NCBI RefSeq assembly: GCF_002368095.1
Contig: NZ_AP018227.1
Span: 1,511,999 to 1,575,998, forward strand
Origin: Calothrix parasitica NIES-267
GTDB lineage: Bacteria > Cyanobacteriota > Cyanobacteriia > Cyanobacteriales > Nostocaceae
DNA length: 64,000 nt
Reading direction: 5' to 3'
Shown here one piece after another: positions 1-8,457 of this stretch. A program made the translations under genes and the position numbers. Numbering within the stretch: the first letter of the stretch is position 1; every line of letters begins with the position of its first letter. The notes under the pieces are model-generated. The model was not told the DNA's origin. It did not search any database and saw nothing but the letters and a program-made list of their open reading frames with translations.

Positions 1-2232
1 AGTACTATTGCGAAACAAGCTATAGCGAATCAGAAGCAATCTGTACCTTCATTAACTTCTTTACGACATCCCCAAGAGAAAAAGTCTGATGAAGATTTAA
101 TTTTAAATGCATTAGGACAACTTTGGGAATTAGGTGTCAAGGTTGATTGGAATGGTTTTTATCAAGGTGAAAAAAGACAAAGAATTCCTTTACCTACCTA
201 TCCTTTTGAACGCAAACGCTATTGGGTTGAACGTCAGGAAAATAGTTTAATATCACTCGAAGATGATTTACAAAAGACTAAAAAGTCGGATATTACCGAT
301 TGGTTTTATCTTCCTTCCTGGAAACGTTCTGCACCTTTAGCATCAAATTCGTTAGCATCGAAATTATATATTTTAAACGCAGAGGAAGAAGGAGGTAAAC
401 GCAGAGGAGCGCAGAGTTTTTCTTGGGTTTTATTTGTTGATGAGTATGGTTTGGGTTTACAACTTGCTCAAGATTTGCAGCGTTTGGAACAAGATGTAAT
501 TATTGTCAAAGCTGGTAAGGAATTTTATCAGCAGGATGAAAGCTATACAATTAAAGTCGATAATCGGGAAGATTACGATAGATTATTTGAAGATTTACAA
601 GTTTCTGGAATAAATCCTCAAAAAATTGTACATTTATGGCAATTAGGGACGGATATTAATGATTCATCTGCTGAATTTGAACATTTACTGTATCTGACAC
701 AAGCAATTGCGAAATATCAAACCTTAAATCAAGATTCCACAACTGTGGAACTTTCTGTGGTGACTAATGAATTACATGATGTCATCGGAATAGAAACAAT
801 CAACCCAGATAGAACAACTATTTTGGGATTATGTAAGGTAATTCCCCAGGAATACCCCCAGATTCGCTGTCGAAATATTGATGTTGTGATTCCCAACAGA
901 AATAATCAATCCTTAGAAAACACAGCTATAGATTTAATTACAGAATTAACCACACCAACTCCCGATTCAATTGTTGCTTACAGAAATCGTCATCGCTGGA
1001 TACAAAGCTTTGAATCGTTACCAATTCCCGAAGCTAACACCAAAACTCTTCCCTTAAAAAACAACGGTGTATATTTAATCGCTGGAGACTTGATAGAAGG
1101 TTTGGGATTAGTGTTCGCTCAATACCTAGCGCAAAAATTCCAAGCCAAACTTATCCTAATTGGACGCTCCGGAATCCCGGAAAAACACGATTGGGAAAAA
1201 TGGCTAGCAACTCACGGTCAAAATGATGCCATTAGTAACTGTATTCGTAAATTACAAGGATTAGAAGCGCTCGGTCAAGGTTTACTATTCTTCAGCGCAG
1301 ATTTGACAGATGAAGCCAAGATTCCAGAAATTATCGAAAAAGCAAACCAACATTTTGGCGATATTAACGGAATTATCCACGCTGGGGTGATGGGTGACAG
1401 AGCAAGTTGTTTGATAAAATCTTTCAATAGTGATGAAATCAAACATCAATTCGGTTCCAAAGTACATGGTTTACTAAATTTAGAAAAAGCCTTACAAAAC
1501 AAAACACCAGATTTCTATTTACTTCAATCATCACTTTCCTGCATCGTCGGTGGAGTAGGCTTTTCAGCTTACGCAGGTGCAAATATATTCATGGATACTT
1601 TAGCACGAGAGCGGAGCAAACAAGGTTCAACCCCTTGGTTAACTATCAACTGGGATGCTTGTCAACTAGAAGAAAACGAAAATAACTCCACGGGTTCAGC
1701 ATTACTTGACTTAGCAATGACACCCGCAGAAGTTTGGGAAGTCACCGAAAGAATTTTATCTCAAAGCGTAATTCCTCAAATTGTTGTCACTCCTATAGAT
1801 TTACAAACCCGCATTAATGAATCAAAGCAAACAAAATTAATCGATGAAAATCAACAATCAAATACTTATACTCGTCCCGAATTATCTACTAATTACGAAG
1901 CACCCCGTAACGAGATAGAGCAGAAAATTGCTGATGCAATGCAAGACTTATTAGGAATAGAAAAAGTAGGAATTCACGACAACTTCTTTGAGCTAGGAGG
2001 ACATTCATTATTAGCCATTCAAGCAGTTACCCGAATTAGAAAAGAATGGAACGTCGAACTACCAATGCGACAATTTTTATTCGAGTCTCCAACCGTTGCA
2101 GGAATCGCCAAAATTGTTAGCGAAAATCTCAATCAAAATCAATCTGAATTTGCGGATATGTTAGAACAAATAGAACAAATGGAAACAGGAGAAGTAGAAG
2201 AAATTTTGAGAGATACAGAATTGGGAAATTAA
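1..2232 (+). CDS. Type I polyketide synthase, C-terminal part (AT end, KR, ACP), cut by window edge
   Basis: The reading frame is open from base 1, so the gene starts upstream; 743 residues are visible. The end of an acyltransferase domain is recognisable by LPTYPFERKRYW (about residues 65-76). A ketoreductase domain follows (about 345-590), with catalytic Tyr524 and Asn528 in the SAYAGAN stretch. An acyl carrier protein comes last (DNFFELGGHSLL, phosphopantetheine Ser669). The KR nucleotide-binding loop is unusual: the normal TGGLGGLG is replaced by AGDLIEGLG. KR activity is therefore doubtful even though the catalytic residues remain. A repeat-derived insertion lies near residues 126-138. 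The KS and most of the AT must be upstream. The gene leads a same-strand series with a monooxygenase and two NRPS genes, so it probably supplies a polyketide unit to that assembly line. The class is certain; the product is unknown. Confidence 0.93.
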   Translation, partial: STIAKQAIANQKQSVPSLTSLRHPQEKKSDEDLILNALGQLWELGVKVDWNGFYQGEKRQRIPLPTYPFERKRYWVERQENSLISLEDDLQKTKKSDITDWFYLPSWKRSAPLASNSLASKLYILNAEEEGGKRRGAQSFSWVLFVDEYGLGLQLAQDLQRLEQDVIIVKAGKEFYQQDESYTIKVDNREDYDRLFEDLQVSGINPQKIVHLWQLGTDINDSSAEFEHLLYLTQAIAKYQTLNQDSTTVELSVVTNELHDVIGIETINPDRTTILGLCKVIPQEYPQIRCRNIDVVIPNRNNQSLENTAIDLITELTTPTPDSIVAYRNRHRWIQSFESLPIPEANTKTLPLKNNGVYLIAGDLIEGLGLVFAQYLAQKFQAKLILIGRSGIPEKHDWEKWLATHGQNDAISNCIRKLQGLEALGQGLLFFSADLTDEAKIPEIIEKANQHFGDINGIIHAGVMGDRASCLIKSFNSDEIKHQFGSKVHGLLNLEKALQNKTPDFYLLQSSLSCIVGGVGFSAYAGANIFMDTLARERSKQGSTPWLTINWDACQLEENENNSTGSALLDLAMTPAEVWEVTERILSQSVIPQIVVTPIDLQTRINESKQTKLIDENQQSNTYTRPELSTNYEAPRNEIEQKIADAMQDLLGIEKVGIHDNFFELGGHSLLAIQAVTRIRKEWNVELPMRQFLFESPTVAGIAKIVSENLNQNQSEFADMLEQIEQMETGEVEEILRDTELGN
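375..417 (+). repeat. In-frame dispersed repeat inside the PKS gene
   Basis: A stretch containing two CGCAGAGG units reads through the PKS frame as roughly NAEEEGGKRRGAQ (from residue 126). The same repeat family, in the opposite orientation, lies in the intergenic DNA at about 8374-8410 (CTCCGCGTAAACC, CGCTCCTCTGCGTT). It falls in the linker before the KR structural subdomain and keeps the frame. Confidence 0.6.
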
Positions 2233-2236
2233 CTGT

Positions 2237-2271
2237 ATTACTCATTACTCATTACTCATTACTCATTACTC
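2237..2271. repeat. Heptanucleotide tandem repeat ATTACTC x5
   Basis: Five perfect copies of ATTACTC fill most of the 47-bp gap between the PKS stop and the monooxygenase start. Short tandem heptamers of this type are common in Nostocales intergenic DNA. The repeat occupies the place where a ribosome binding site for the next gene would be. Confidence 0.9.
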
Positions 2272-2279
2272 ATTTTCTT

Positions 2280-3344
2280 ATGGACTTCAGCTTATTTTAC
2301 TTCGACGGTGACGGTTCTTTAGCTCAATCAAATAAATATAAACTACTTTTTGAAAGCGCTAAATTTGCCGATGAAAATGGTTTTACAGCAGTTTGGACAC
2401 CCGAAAGACATTTTCATGCTTTTGGTGGATTATATCCCAACCCATCTATTACCGCAGCAGCTTTAGCTATGATTACTGAAAAAGTACAATTACGTGCTGG
2501 TAGCTGTGTTTTACCATTGCACGACCCGGTAAGAATTGCCGAAGAATGGGCTGTGGTTGATAATCTTTCTAATGGAAGAGCTTCTATAGCTTTTGCATCT
2601 GGTTGGACTGTTGATGATTTCGTGCTAGCAAAAGACAGTCACGCAAACCGCAAAGCTAATATGTGGAAGGGTGTAGATATTGTTAAAAAACTTTGGCAAG
2701 GTGAAGGGGTTGAGCGTGAAGATGCTACAGGTAAAACATTCACTATTAAAACATTACCAAAACCCATTCAGTCAGAATTACCTATTTGGATGACTTGTCA
2801 ATCCAACGAAACTTTTATGGAAGCAGGTAAACTCGGTACAAATGTTTTAACTTCCTTACTTACCGGGACATTAGATAGTATTGTTCCTAAAATTAAACTA
2901 TATCGAAAATCCTTAGAAAAACACGGTCATGACCCCCAATTGGGTAAAGTTTCTTTGATGATTCATACTTTTTTAGGGGATGATATTAATACAGTTAAAG
3001 AAAAAGTTAGAAGACCATTTTGTAACTATTTAAAAACTCATTACGAATTACTAGAAAGTCTCGCTAAAGGAATGGGGTTAAACGTTAGTTTGAAAGATTT
3101 TTCTGAAGATGATTTGGATAGTTTATTACTATTTGGTGTCGAAGGATTCATGAAAGGTAGGTCATTAATTGGTACCCCAGAAAGCTGTCTTCCGGTAATT
3201 GATGAACTTGAGAAAGCTGGAGTTAATGAAGTTGCTTGTTTGATTGATTTTGTTCAAGATTTTAATTATGTAATGGAGAGTTTACCGTATTTGAACAAGT
3301 TGAAAGAAATGTGTGAAAGTAAAGTTGATATTGAAGTAATTTAA
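2280..3344 (+). CDS. MupA/Atu3666-type LLM flavin-dependent monooxygenase
   Basis: This 354-residue protein has the luciferase-like monooxygenase fold. Its N-terminus (FSLFYFDGDG, then FAVWTPERHFHAFGG-like text) is typical of the LLM subfamily embedded in PKS/NRPS clusters (MupA and relatives). Such enzymes use reduced FMN and O2 to oxidise a carrier-bound intermediate, often after a PKS module. Full family length is present. The gene lies between the PKS and NRPS genes on the same strand with gaps of 47 and 16 bp, so it is almost certainly part of the pathway. No clear Shine-Dalgarno sequence precedes the ATG because a heptamer repeat fills that space. The exact oxidation (hydroxylation or Baeyer-Villiger) cannot be read from sequence. 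Confidence 0.88.
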   Translation: MDFSLFYFDGDGSLAQSNKYKLLFESAKFADENGFTAVWTPERHFHAFGGLYPNPSITAAALAMITEKVQLRAGSCVLPLHDPVRIAEEWAVVDNLSNGRASIAFASGWTVDDFVLAKDSHANRKANMWKGVDIVKKLWQGEGVEREDATGKTFTIKTLPKPIQSELPIWMTCQSNETFMEAGKLGTNVLTSLLTGTLDSIVPKIKLYRKSLEKHGHDPQLGKVSLMIHTFLGDDINTVKEKVRRPFCNYLKTHYELLESLAKGMGLNVSLKDFSEDDLDSLLLFGVEGFMKGRSLIGTPESCLPVIDELEKAGVNEVACLIDFVQDFNYVMESLPYLNKLKEMCESKVDIEVI

Positions 3345-3360
3345 ATTAATAATTTCAAGA

Positions 3361-6300
3361 ATGAGCAATAAAAAGCAAGACATGGATGATTTGAGAAAAC
3401 GTATTGCAGCGCTACCTCCAGAAAAGAGAGCGCTATTTGAGCGTCAACTCCAGCAAAAGGGATTACAGCTTGATAAAGTAAATATCTGCAAACGTCAAAA
3501 TCTCAACGAATTACCCCTGTCTTTTGCTCAACAAAGGTTATGGTTTCTGCATCAGTTAGAGCCGGATACTACTGCTTATAATATTGCGTTTTCATGGCAT
3601 TTTACTGGTAACTTAAATATTGACTTACTGCAAAGTTGTCTGAATACGATTGTGCAGCGTCATGAGATTTTACGAACTAGTTTTGTAGCTATAGATGGAC
3701 AACCTAATCAAGTTACTACTCCCGAATTATTTCTACCTTTACCTATTATTGATTTACGTTGTCTTTCAGAATTAAATCGTCAAACAGAGGTAGATAAACT
3801 AACCAAACAGGAAGCTCAGTGTCCCTTCAATTTAACTGAAGCTCCATTGTTGCGAGTCAAATTACTTCAAATTACTGACAATGAGAATATCTTACTTTTA
3901 ACATTACATCATATAATTGCTGACGGTTGGTCTAGGGGTATAATTTTAAGAGAATTAACGGCATTATATAAAGGTTCGGTCTTACCAAAATTACCGATTC
4001 AATATGTAGATTTTGCGGTTTATCAACAGCAATGGTTACAAGGTAAAGAACTCGCAGCACAAATAGCTTATTGGAAACAACAATTAAAAGATTTATCAAT
4101 ATTAGAATTACCTACCGATAATCCCCGTAAGCCAGTACAAACATTTGATAGTGCTACTGAATATGTTGTTATTCCCAAGAAAATATTAGACGGTTTAAAA
4201 CATTTAAGTCGTCAGCAAGGTACAACATTATTTATGTCAGCTTTAGCAGCTTTTAAAATATTGCTGCACCGCTATACTTCTGAAGATGATATTGCTATTG
4301 GTTCGCCAATTGCCAATCGTAACTGGACGGAAGTAGAACCGTTGATTGGCTTTTTTGTTAATACTTTGGTGTTGCGAACCGATGTTTCTGGTAATCCCAA
4401 TTTTATTGAATTATTGCAACGAGTAAAAGATGTTGCAGCGGCAGCTTTTAAACACCAAGATTTACCTTTTGCTAAATTAGTAGAAGAAATTCAACCCCAA
4501 CGTAGCTTGAGTCATAATCCTTTATTTGGGGTAATGTTTCAAGTACAAAATGAAGCTTATCAATTACAAAATGCAGTCAATCCAGAATTAGCTATACCGG
4601 ATTTAAGTTTAGAGCAGATGTGGAGCGATTCCGGTTCAACTAAGTTTGATATGACTTGGCATTTGATAGAAAGAAATGAAGGTTTGTTGGCTGTAGTTGA
4701 ATATAGCACGGACTTATTTAATCGAGATACCATTGCTCGGATGCTGGGACATTTTCAGGTATTGTTAAAGGGTATTATTGATAATCCAAAGCAGCGTTTA
4801 TCGGAATTGCCAATTTTAACAGAGACAGAACGTCAGCAGCTTTTAATAGATTGGAACAATACATATACAAAATATCCGCTACAGCAAGGGATTCATCAGC
4901 TATTTGAAAAGCAAGTCGAGAAAACACCGGATAATATTGCAATTGAGTTTAAATCAGAAAAACTTACTTATCAAGAATTAAATAATCAAGCAAATCAACT
5001 TGCACATTATCTGAGAAAGCAAGGTGTAAAACCAGATATGTTGGTAGGGATTTGTGTCGAGAGAAATCCTTTAATGTTGATTGGATTATTGGGTATTCTC
5101 AAAGCGGGTGGAGCATACGTTCCGATTGATGCGAAATTACCAAATAATCGTATTGCTTTTATGCTTGGGGATTCTCAAGTTTCTATTTTAATAACTCAAG
5201 AAAAAATATTAGCTCAATTACCTAACTATTCAGCGCAAATGATTTGTCTTGATAGTGAATGGGAATGGGAAAATATATCTAAATTATCTATAAATAATCC
5301 TCCCAATCAAACAGTTGCTGATAATTTAGCTTATGTAATTTATACTTCTGGTTCAACGGGTAATCCGAAAGGAACATTATTAACCCATCAAGGTTTAACA
5401 AATTATTTAAGCTGGGCAACACAAGCTTATAATGTAGCTCAAGGAAATGGTTCACCTGTTCAATCTTCTATTGGTTTTGATGCGACTATTACTAGTATTT
5501 ATACTCCTTTGATAGTGGGTAAAACTGTTACCTTAATACCGGAAGAGCAGGAAATTAAAGCTTTAAATGACTTATTAAATTCTGATAGTGATTTTAGTTT
5601 GGTGAAATTAACACCCGCTCATTTGAAGGTATTAAGTCAACTGGAAACCTCACCCCCAGCCCCTCTCCTTAACAAGGAGAGGGGGGTAAGAAGTTCCCCT
5701 TCCGTTGGTAATGAGAGGGGTGATGAAGTAAATTCTTCCCCTCTCCTTGACAGGGAGAGCAATGCGTTGCGGAGGGGTGTCCGTCAGGACGGGGTGAGGT
5801 TAAAAAACCCAACCAAAGCCTTTATTATTGGTGGTGAAGCTCTGTTAGAAAATCACCTTGAATTTTGGCGCGAAAATTTTCCTAATACTAGATTAATTAA
5901 TGAATATGGTCCCACTGAAACTGTTGTCGGTTGCTGTGTTTATGATGCTTCTAATAAACCTTTATCTAATACAGTTCCGATTGGAAAAGCAATAGCCAAT
6001 GTGCAGCTTTATGTATTAGATAAATATTTGAAACCCGTTCCCGTAGGTATTCCTGGAGAATTGTATGTAGGTGGGGTAGGAGTTGCACGGGGTTATTTGA
6101 ATAAACCGGAATTAACAGCAGAAAAATTTATTCCCAATCCGTTTATTAAAGGAAAAACCTCACCCCCATCCCCTCTCCTTACTAAGGAGAGGGGTGTCCG
6201 ACAGGACGGGGTGAGGTTTTCCAAATTATACAAAACAGGAGATTTAGTCCGTTATTTACCCGATGGGAATTTAGAATATTTAGGACGTTTAGATAATCAA

Positions 6301-8280
6301 GTTAAAATTCGGGGTTTTCGGATTGAATTAGAAGAAATTGAAGCTGTTTTAAATCAACATCCACAGGTTCAATTCAATTGTGTTATTCCTCATACTGATA
6401 ATTCTGGTAATCAGCGATTGGTTGCTTATATTGTTTCTTATAATCCCATAATTAACAACCAAATTCGCCAATTTTTACAGCAAAGACTTCCCGATTATAT
6501 GGTTCCGTCGTTTTTTGTGAAATTAGAAACATTACCTTTGACAAATAACGGTAAAGTTGACCGTAAAGCTTTACCAATACCAGATTTATCTCAACAAAAA
6601 AATGGAAATAATACTCCACCAACTACCGAGAAGGAAATTATCTTAACTCAAATCTGGTCCGATATTTTGGGGGTAAATGTTGGAATTGATGATAACTTTT
6701 TTGAGATGGGGGGAGATTCGATTCTCAGCATCCAAATTATTGCTAGAGCGAATCAAGCTGGTTTAAGTCTCACTCCAAGACAGTTATTTCAATATCAAAC
6801 TATTTCCGAACTTGCTACTGTTGCGGATACAAAACCTCAAGTTGAAGCTGAACAAGGTGTTATTACAGGTGAAGTTTCATTAACACCGATTCAACATTGG
6901 TTTTTTGAGCAAATATCTGAAGTTAATCATTACAATCAGTCGGTTTTATTGGAAGTTGTACCAAATTTAAAACCTGAATTATTAGAACAGGTTTGGCAAA
7001 AGTTAATTATTCATCATGATGCTTTACGTTTGCGCTTTGTGGAAAATGATTCACAATGGCAACAGTTTTATCAAAATCATAGCGGTACCGTTCCCTTCAC
7101 TACTATTGATTTATCAAATTTATCAGAAAAAGAGCAGAATATTACAATTACAGAAATTAGTTCTCAACTACAAGCAAGTTTGAATTTATCAGAATCAATA
7201 TTAAAATGCGTATTATTTCAGCTTGGTGAATCAAATAATCATCGTCTTTTAATTGTCACCCATCATATTATAATTGATAGCGTTTCTTGGCGTATATTAT
7301 TAACAGATTTAGCAACAGCTTATAAACAAATTGAAAATAGTAAAGATATAGAATTCCCAGCCAAAACAACTTCATTTCAGAATTGGGCAAATAAATTGAT
7401 TAACTACGCTCAATCACAAACTGTTTTAGATGAATTAAATTATTGGCTATCTCTAAAATCTGATGTTTTATTACCCATAGATTATTCATCTGACGAAACT
7501 AAAAATACAGTTGCTTCCACTGCTGAAGTAAGCGTCACTTTAGATATAGAGCAAACCCGTTCTTTATTAGAAGAAGTACCAAAAGCTTACAAAACCCAAA
7601 TCAACGATATTTTACTAACTGCATTATTACAAACTTTTAATAACTGGACAACCGCACCAACCTTACTTATAGACTTAGAAGGACATGGGAGAGAAGATTT
7701 ATTTTCAGATGTAGACTTATCTCGTACAGTGGGTTGGTTTACAACTATATTTCCAGTGTTATTAAAATTAGACGATCATCGTAAGTTAGAAGTCATTATT
7801 AAATCAGTAAAAGAGCAACTGAGACAAATACCCAATCGCGGATTCGGTTATGGTTTATTGCGATATCTTATTCAAGATGAAACCATAAAAACCCGTTTAG
7901 AAAATCAACCACAAGCCCAGATAAAATTTAACTACTTAGGAAAACTTGACTTTACACCTACAGATTCCTTAATTTTAGGATTAGCAAAAGAACCCACAGG
8001 AAGCAACAGCAATCCTCAACAAAAGCGTCAACACTTACTCGAAATTAACTCATGGATTTCCGAAGATAAACTACAACTAACTTGGAACTATAGCCGCAAT
8101 ATTCATCAACAAACAACCGTAGATAATCTAGCTCAAACATATATTATCAACCTACAAACTTTGATTAATCACTGTAAATCTCCAGAATCAAAAGGTTATA
8201 CACCCTCAGATTTTAAAGCAGCAAATCTAAGCCAAAAGCAACTCGATAAATTCATGTCAAAAATCAAAAAAAAGAAATAG
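3361..8280 (+). CDS. Non-ribosomal peptide synthetase, C-A-PCP-E (A domain predicted Asn)
   Basis: The 1639-residue protein begins with a short helical linker. A condensation domain follows (SFAQQRLWF near residue 55, HHIIADG at 183-189), then an adenylation domain (YTSGSTGNPKG at 661-671, LYKTGD near 956, NGKVDR), a peptidyl carrier domain (GGDS, Ser1120) and an epimerization domain (about 1165-1620). Read by eye, the ten substrate-pocket positions are D-A-T-K-I-G-E-V-G-K, closest to published Asn codes; the amino acid is an inference. The E domain has HHIIIDS (1301-1307) in place of HHxxxDG, keeping both His and the Asp but losing the Gly. Two repeat-derived insertions disturb the A domain at about 763-815 and 932-954. 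The protein ends in lysine-rich text and has no thioesterase, so the chain must pass to the next synthetase, whose first C domain looks like a D-accepting type. Confidence 0.95.
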   Translation: MSNKKQDMDDLRKRIAALPPEKRALFERQLQQKGLQLDKVNICKRQNLNELPLSFAQQRLWFLHQLEPDTTAYNIAFSWHFTGNLNIDLLQSCLNTIVQRHEILRTSFVAIDGQPNQVTTPELFLPLPIIDLRCLSELNRQTEVDKLTKQEAQCPFNLTEAPLLRVKLLQITDNENILLLTLHHIIADGWSRGIILRELTALYKGSVLPKLPIQYVDFAVYQQQWLQGKELAAQIAYWKQQLKDLSILELPTDNPRKPVQTFDSATEYVVIPKKILDGLKHLSRQQGTTLFMSALAAFKILLHRYTSEDDIAIGSPIANRNWTEVEPLIGFFVNTLVLRTDVSGNPNFIELLQRVKDVAAAAFKHQDLPFAKLVEEIQPQRSLSHNPLFGVMFQVQNEAYQLQNAVNPELAIPDLSLEQMWSDSGSTKFDMTWHLIERNEGLLAVVEYSTDLFNRDTIARMLGHFQVLLKGIIDNPKQRLSELPILTETERQQLLIDWNNTYTKYPLQQGIHQLFEKQVEKTPDNIAIEFKSEKLTYQELNNQANQLAHYLRKQGVKPDMLVGICVERNPLMLIGLLGILKAGGAYVPIDAKLPNNRIAFMLGDSQVSILITQEKILAQLPNYSAQMICLDSEWEWENISKLSINNPPNQTVADNLAYVIYTSGSTGNPKGTLLTHQGLTNYLSWATQAYNVAQGNGSPVQSSIGFDATITSIYTPLIVGKTVTLIPEEQEIKALNDLLNSDSDFSLVKLTPAHLKVLSQLETSPPAPLLNKERGVRSSPSVGNERGDEVNSSPLLDRESNALRRGVRQDGVRLKNPTKAFIIGGEALLENHLEFWRENFPNTRLINEYGPTETVVGCCVYDASNKPLSNTVPIGKAIANVQLYVLDKYLKPVPVGIPGELYVGGVGVARGYLNKPELTAEKFIPNPFIKGKTSPPSPLLTKERGVRQDGVRFSKLYKTGDLVRYLPDGNLEYLGRLDNQVKIRGFRIELEEIEAVLNQHPQVQFNCVIPHTDNSGNQRLVAYIVSYNPIINNQIRQFLQQRLPDYMVPSFFVKLETLPLTNNGKVDRKALPIPDLSQQKNGNNTPPTTEKEIILTQIWSDILGVNVGIDDNFFEMGGDSILSIQIIARANQAGLSLTPRQLFQYQTISELATVADTKPQVEAEQGVITGEVSLTPIQHWFFEQISEVNHYNQSVLLEVVPNLKPELLEQVWQKLIIHHDALRLRFVENDSQWQQFYQNHSGTVPFTTIDLSNLSEKEQNITITEISSQLQASLNLSESILKCVLFQLGESNNHRLLIVTHHIIIDSVSWRILLTDLATAYKQIENSKDIEFPAKTTSFQNWANKLINYAQSQTVLDELNYWLSLKSDVLLPIDYSSDETKNTVASTAEVSVTLDIEQTRSLLEEVPKAYKTQINDILLTALLQTFNNWTTAPTLLIDLEGHGREDLFSDVDLSRTVGWFTTIFPVLLKLDDHRKLEVIIKSVKEQLRQIPNRGFGYGLLRYLIQDETIKTRLENQPQAQIKFNYLGKLDFTPTDSLILGLAKEPTGSNSNPQQKRQHLLEINSWISEDKLQLTWNYSRNIHQQTTVDNLAQTYIINLQTLINHCKSPESKGYTPSDFKAANLSQKQLDKFMSKIKKKK
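5647..5805 (+). repeat. Large in-frame repeat insertion in NRPS A domain
   Basis: About 159 bp (residues 763-815) begin with ACCTCACCCCCAGCCCCTCT and end with GACGGGGTGAGGTT, so the ends are inverted copies of each other. Inner parts repeat the AGGAGAGGGG/CCCCTCTCC palindrome more than once, giving a compound element. The translation contains SPPAPLLNKERGV and GVRQDGVRL. It interrupts the region between pocket positions 278 and 299 of the A domain without a stop or frameshift. Copies of the same family recur in this gene and the next. Confidence 0.85.
6154..6222 (+). repeat. In-frame repeat insertion before the A-domain YKTGD motif
   Basis: Sixty-nine bases (residues 932-954) form an inverted-end element, ACCTCACCCCC at the left and GGGGTGAGGT at the right, with an inner CCCTCTCCTTA/TAAGGAGAGGG hairpin. 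The translation reads TSPPSPLLTKERGVRQDGVR. It lies between the KFIPNPF text and the LYKTGD core motif, a surface loop. Confidence 0.88.
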
Positions 8281-8457
8281 TTAGCGAACAGTTATCAGTG
8301 AACAGTTATCAGTGAACAGTGAACAGTTATCAATTAACAATTAATTAAATCATTTATAGAATATACTCAGCGAACCTCCGCGTAAACCTCAGCGCTCCTC
8401 TGCGTTAAAAAATCATTCTATCTGATTCCCCATTACCAATTACTAATTATAAAAATT
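8281..8457. repeat. Intergenic repeats between the two NRPS genes
   Basis: The gap holds several copies of the GAACAGTTATCAGT motif, also found at 57511-57550 and 58795-58815. A CTCCGCGTAAACC/CGCTCCTCTGCGTT repeat near 8374-8410 has a reverse copy inside the PKS gene. No promoter or terminator stands out, so the two NRPS genes are probably cotranscribed. Confidence 0.7.

Noticed and set aside
451-2232. Start of the PKS gene at a TTG at 451
   Set aside because: The frame is open from base 1 and the upstream text is the end of an acyltransferase domain, so the gene is cut by the window edge and does not begin at 451.
5647-5805. Insertion as evidence that the NRPS gene is a pseudogene
   Set aside because: All insertions keep the reading frame, core motifs of every domain are intact, and insertions fall in loops, so there is no sign of inactivation by frameshift or stop.
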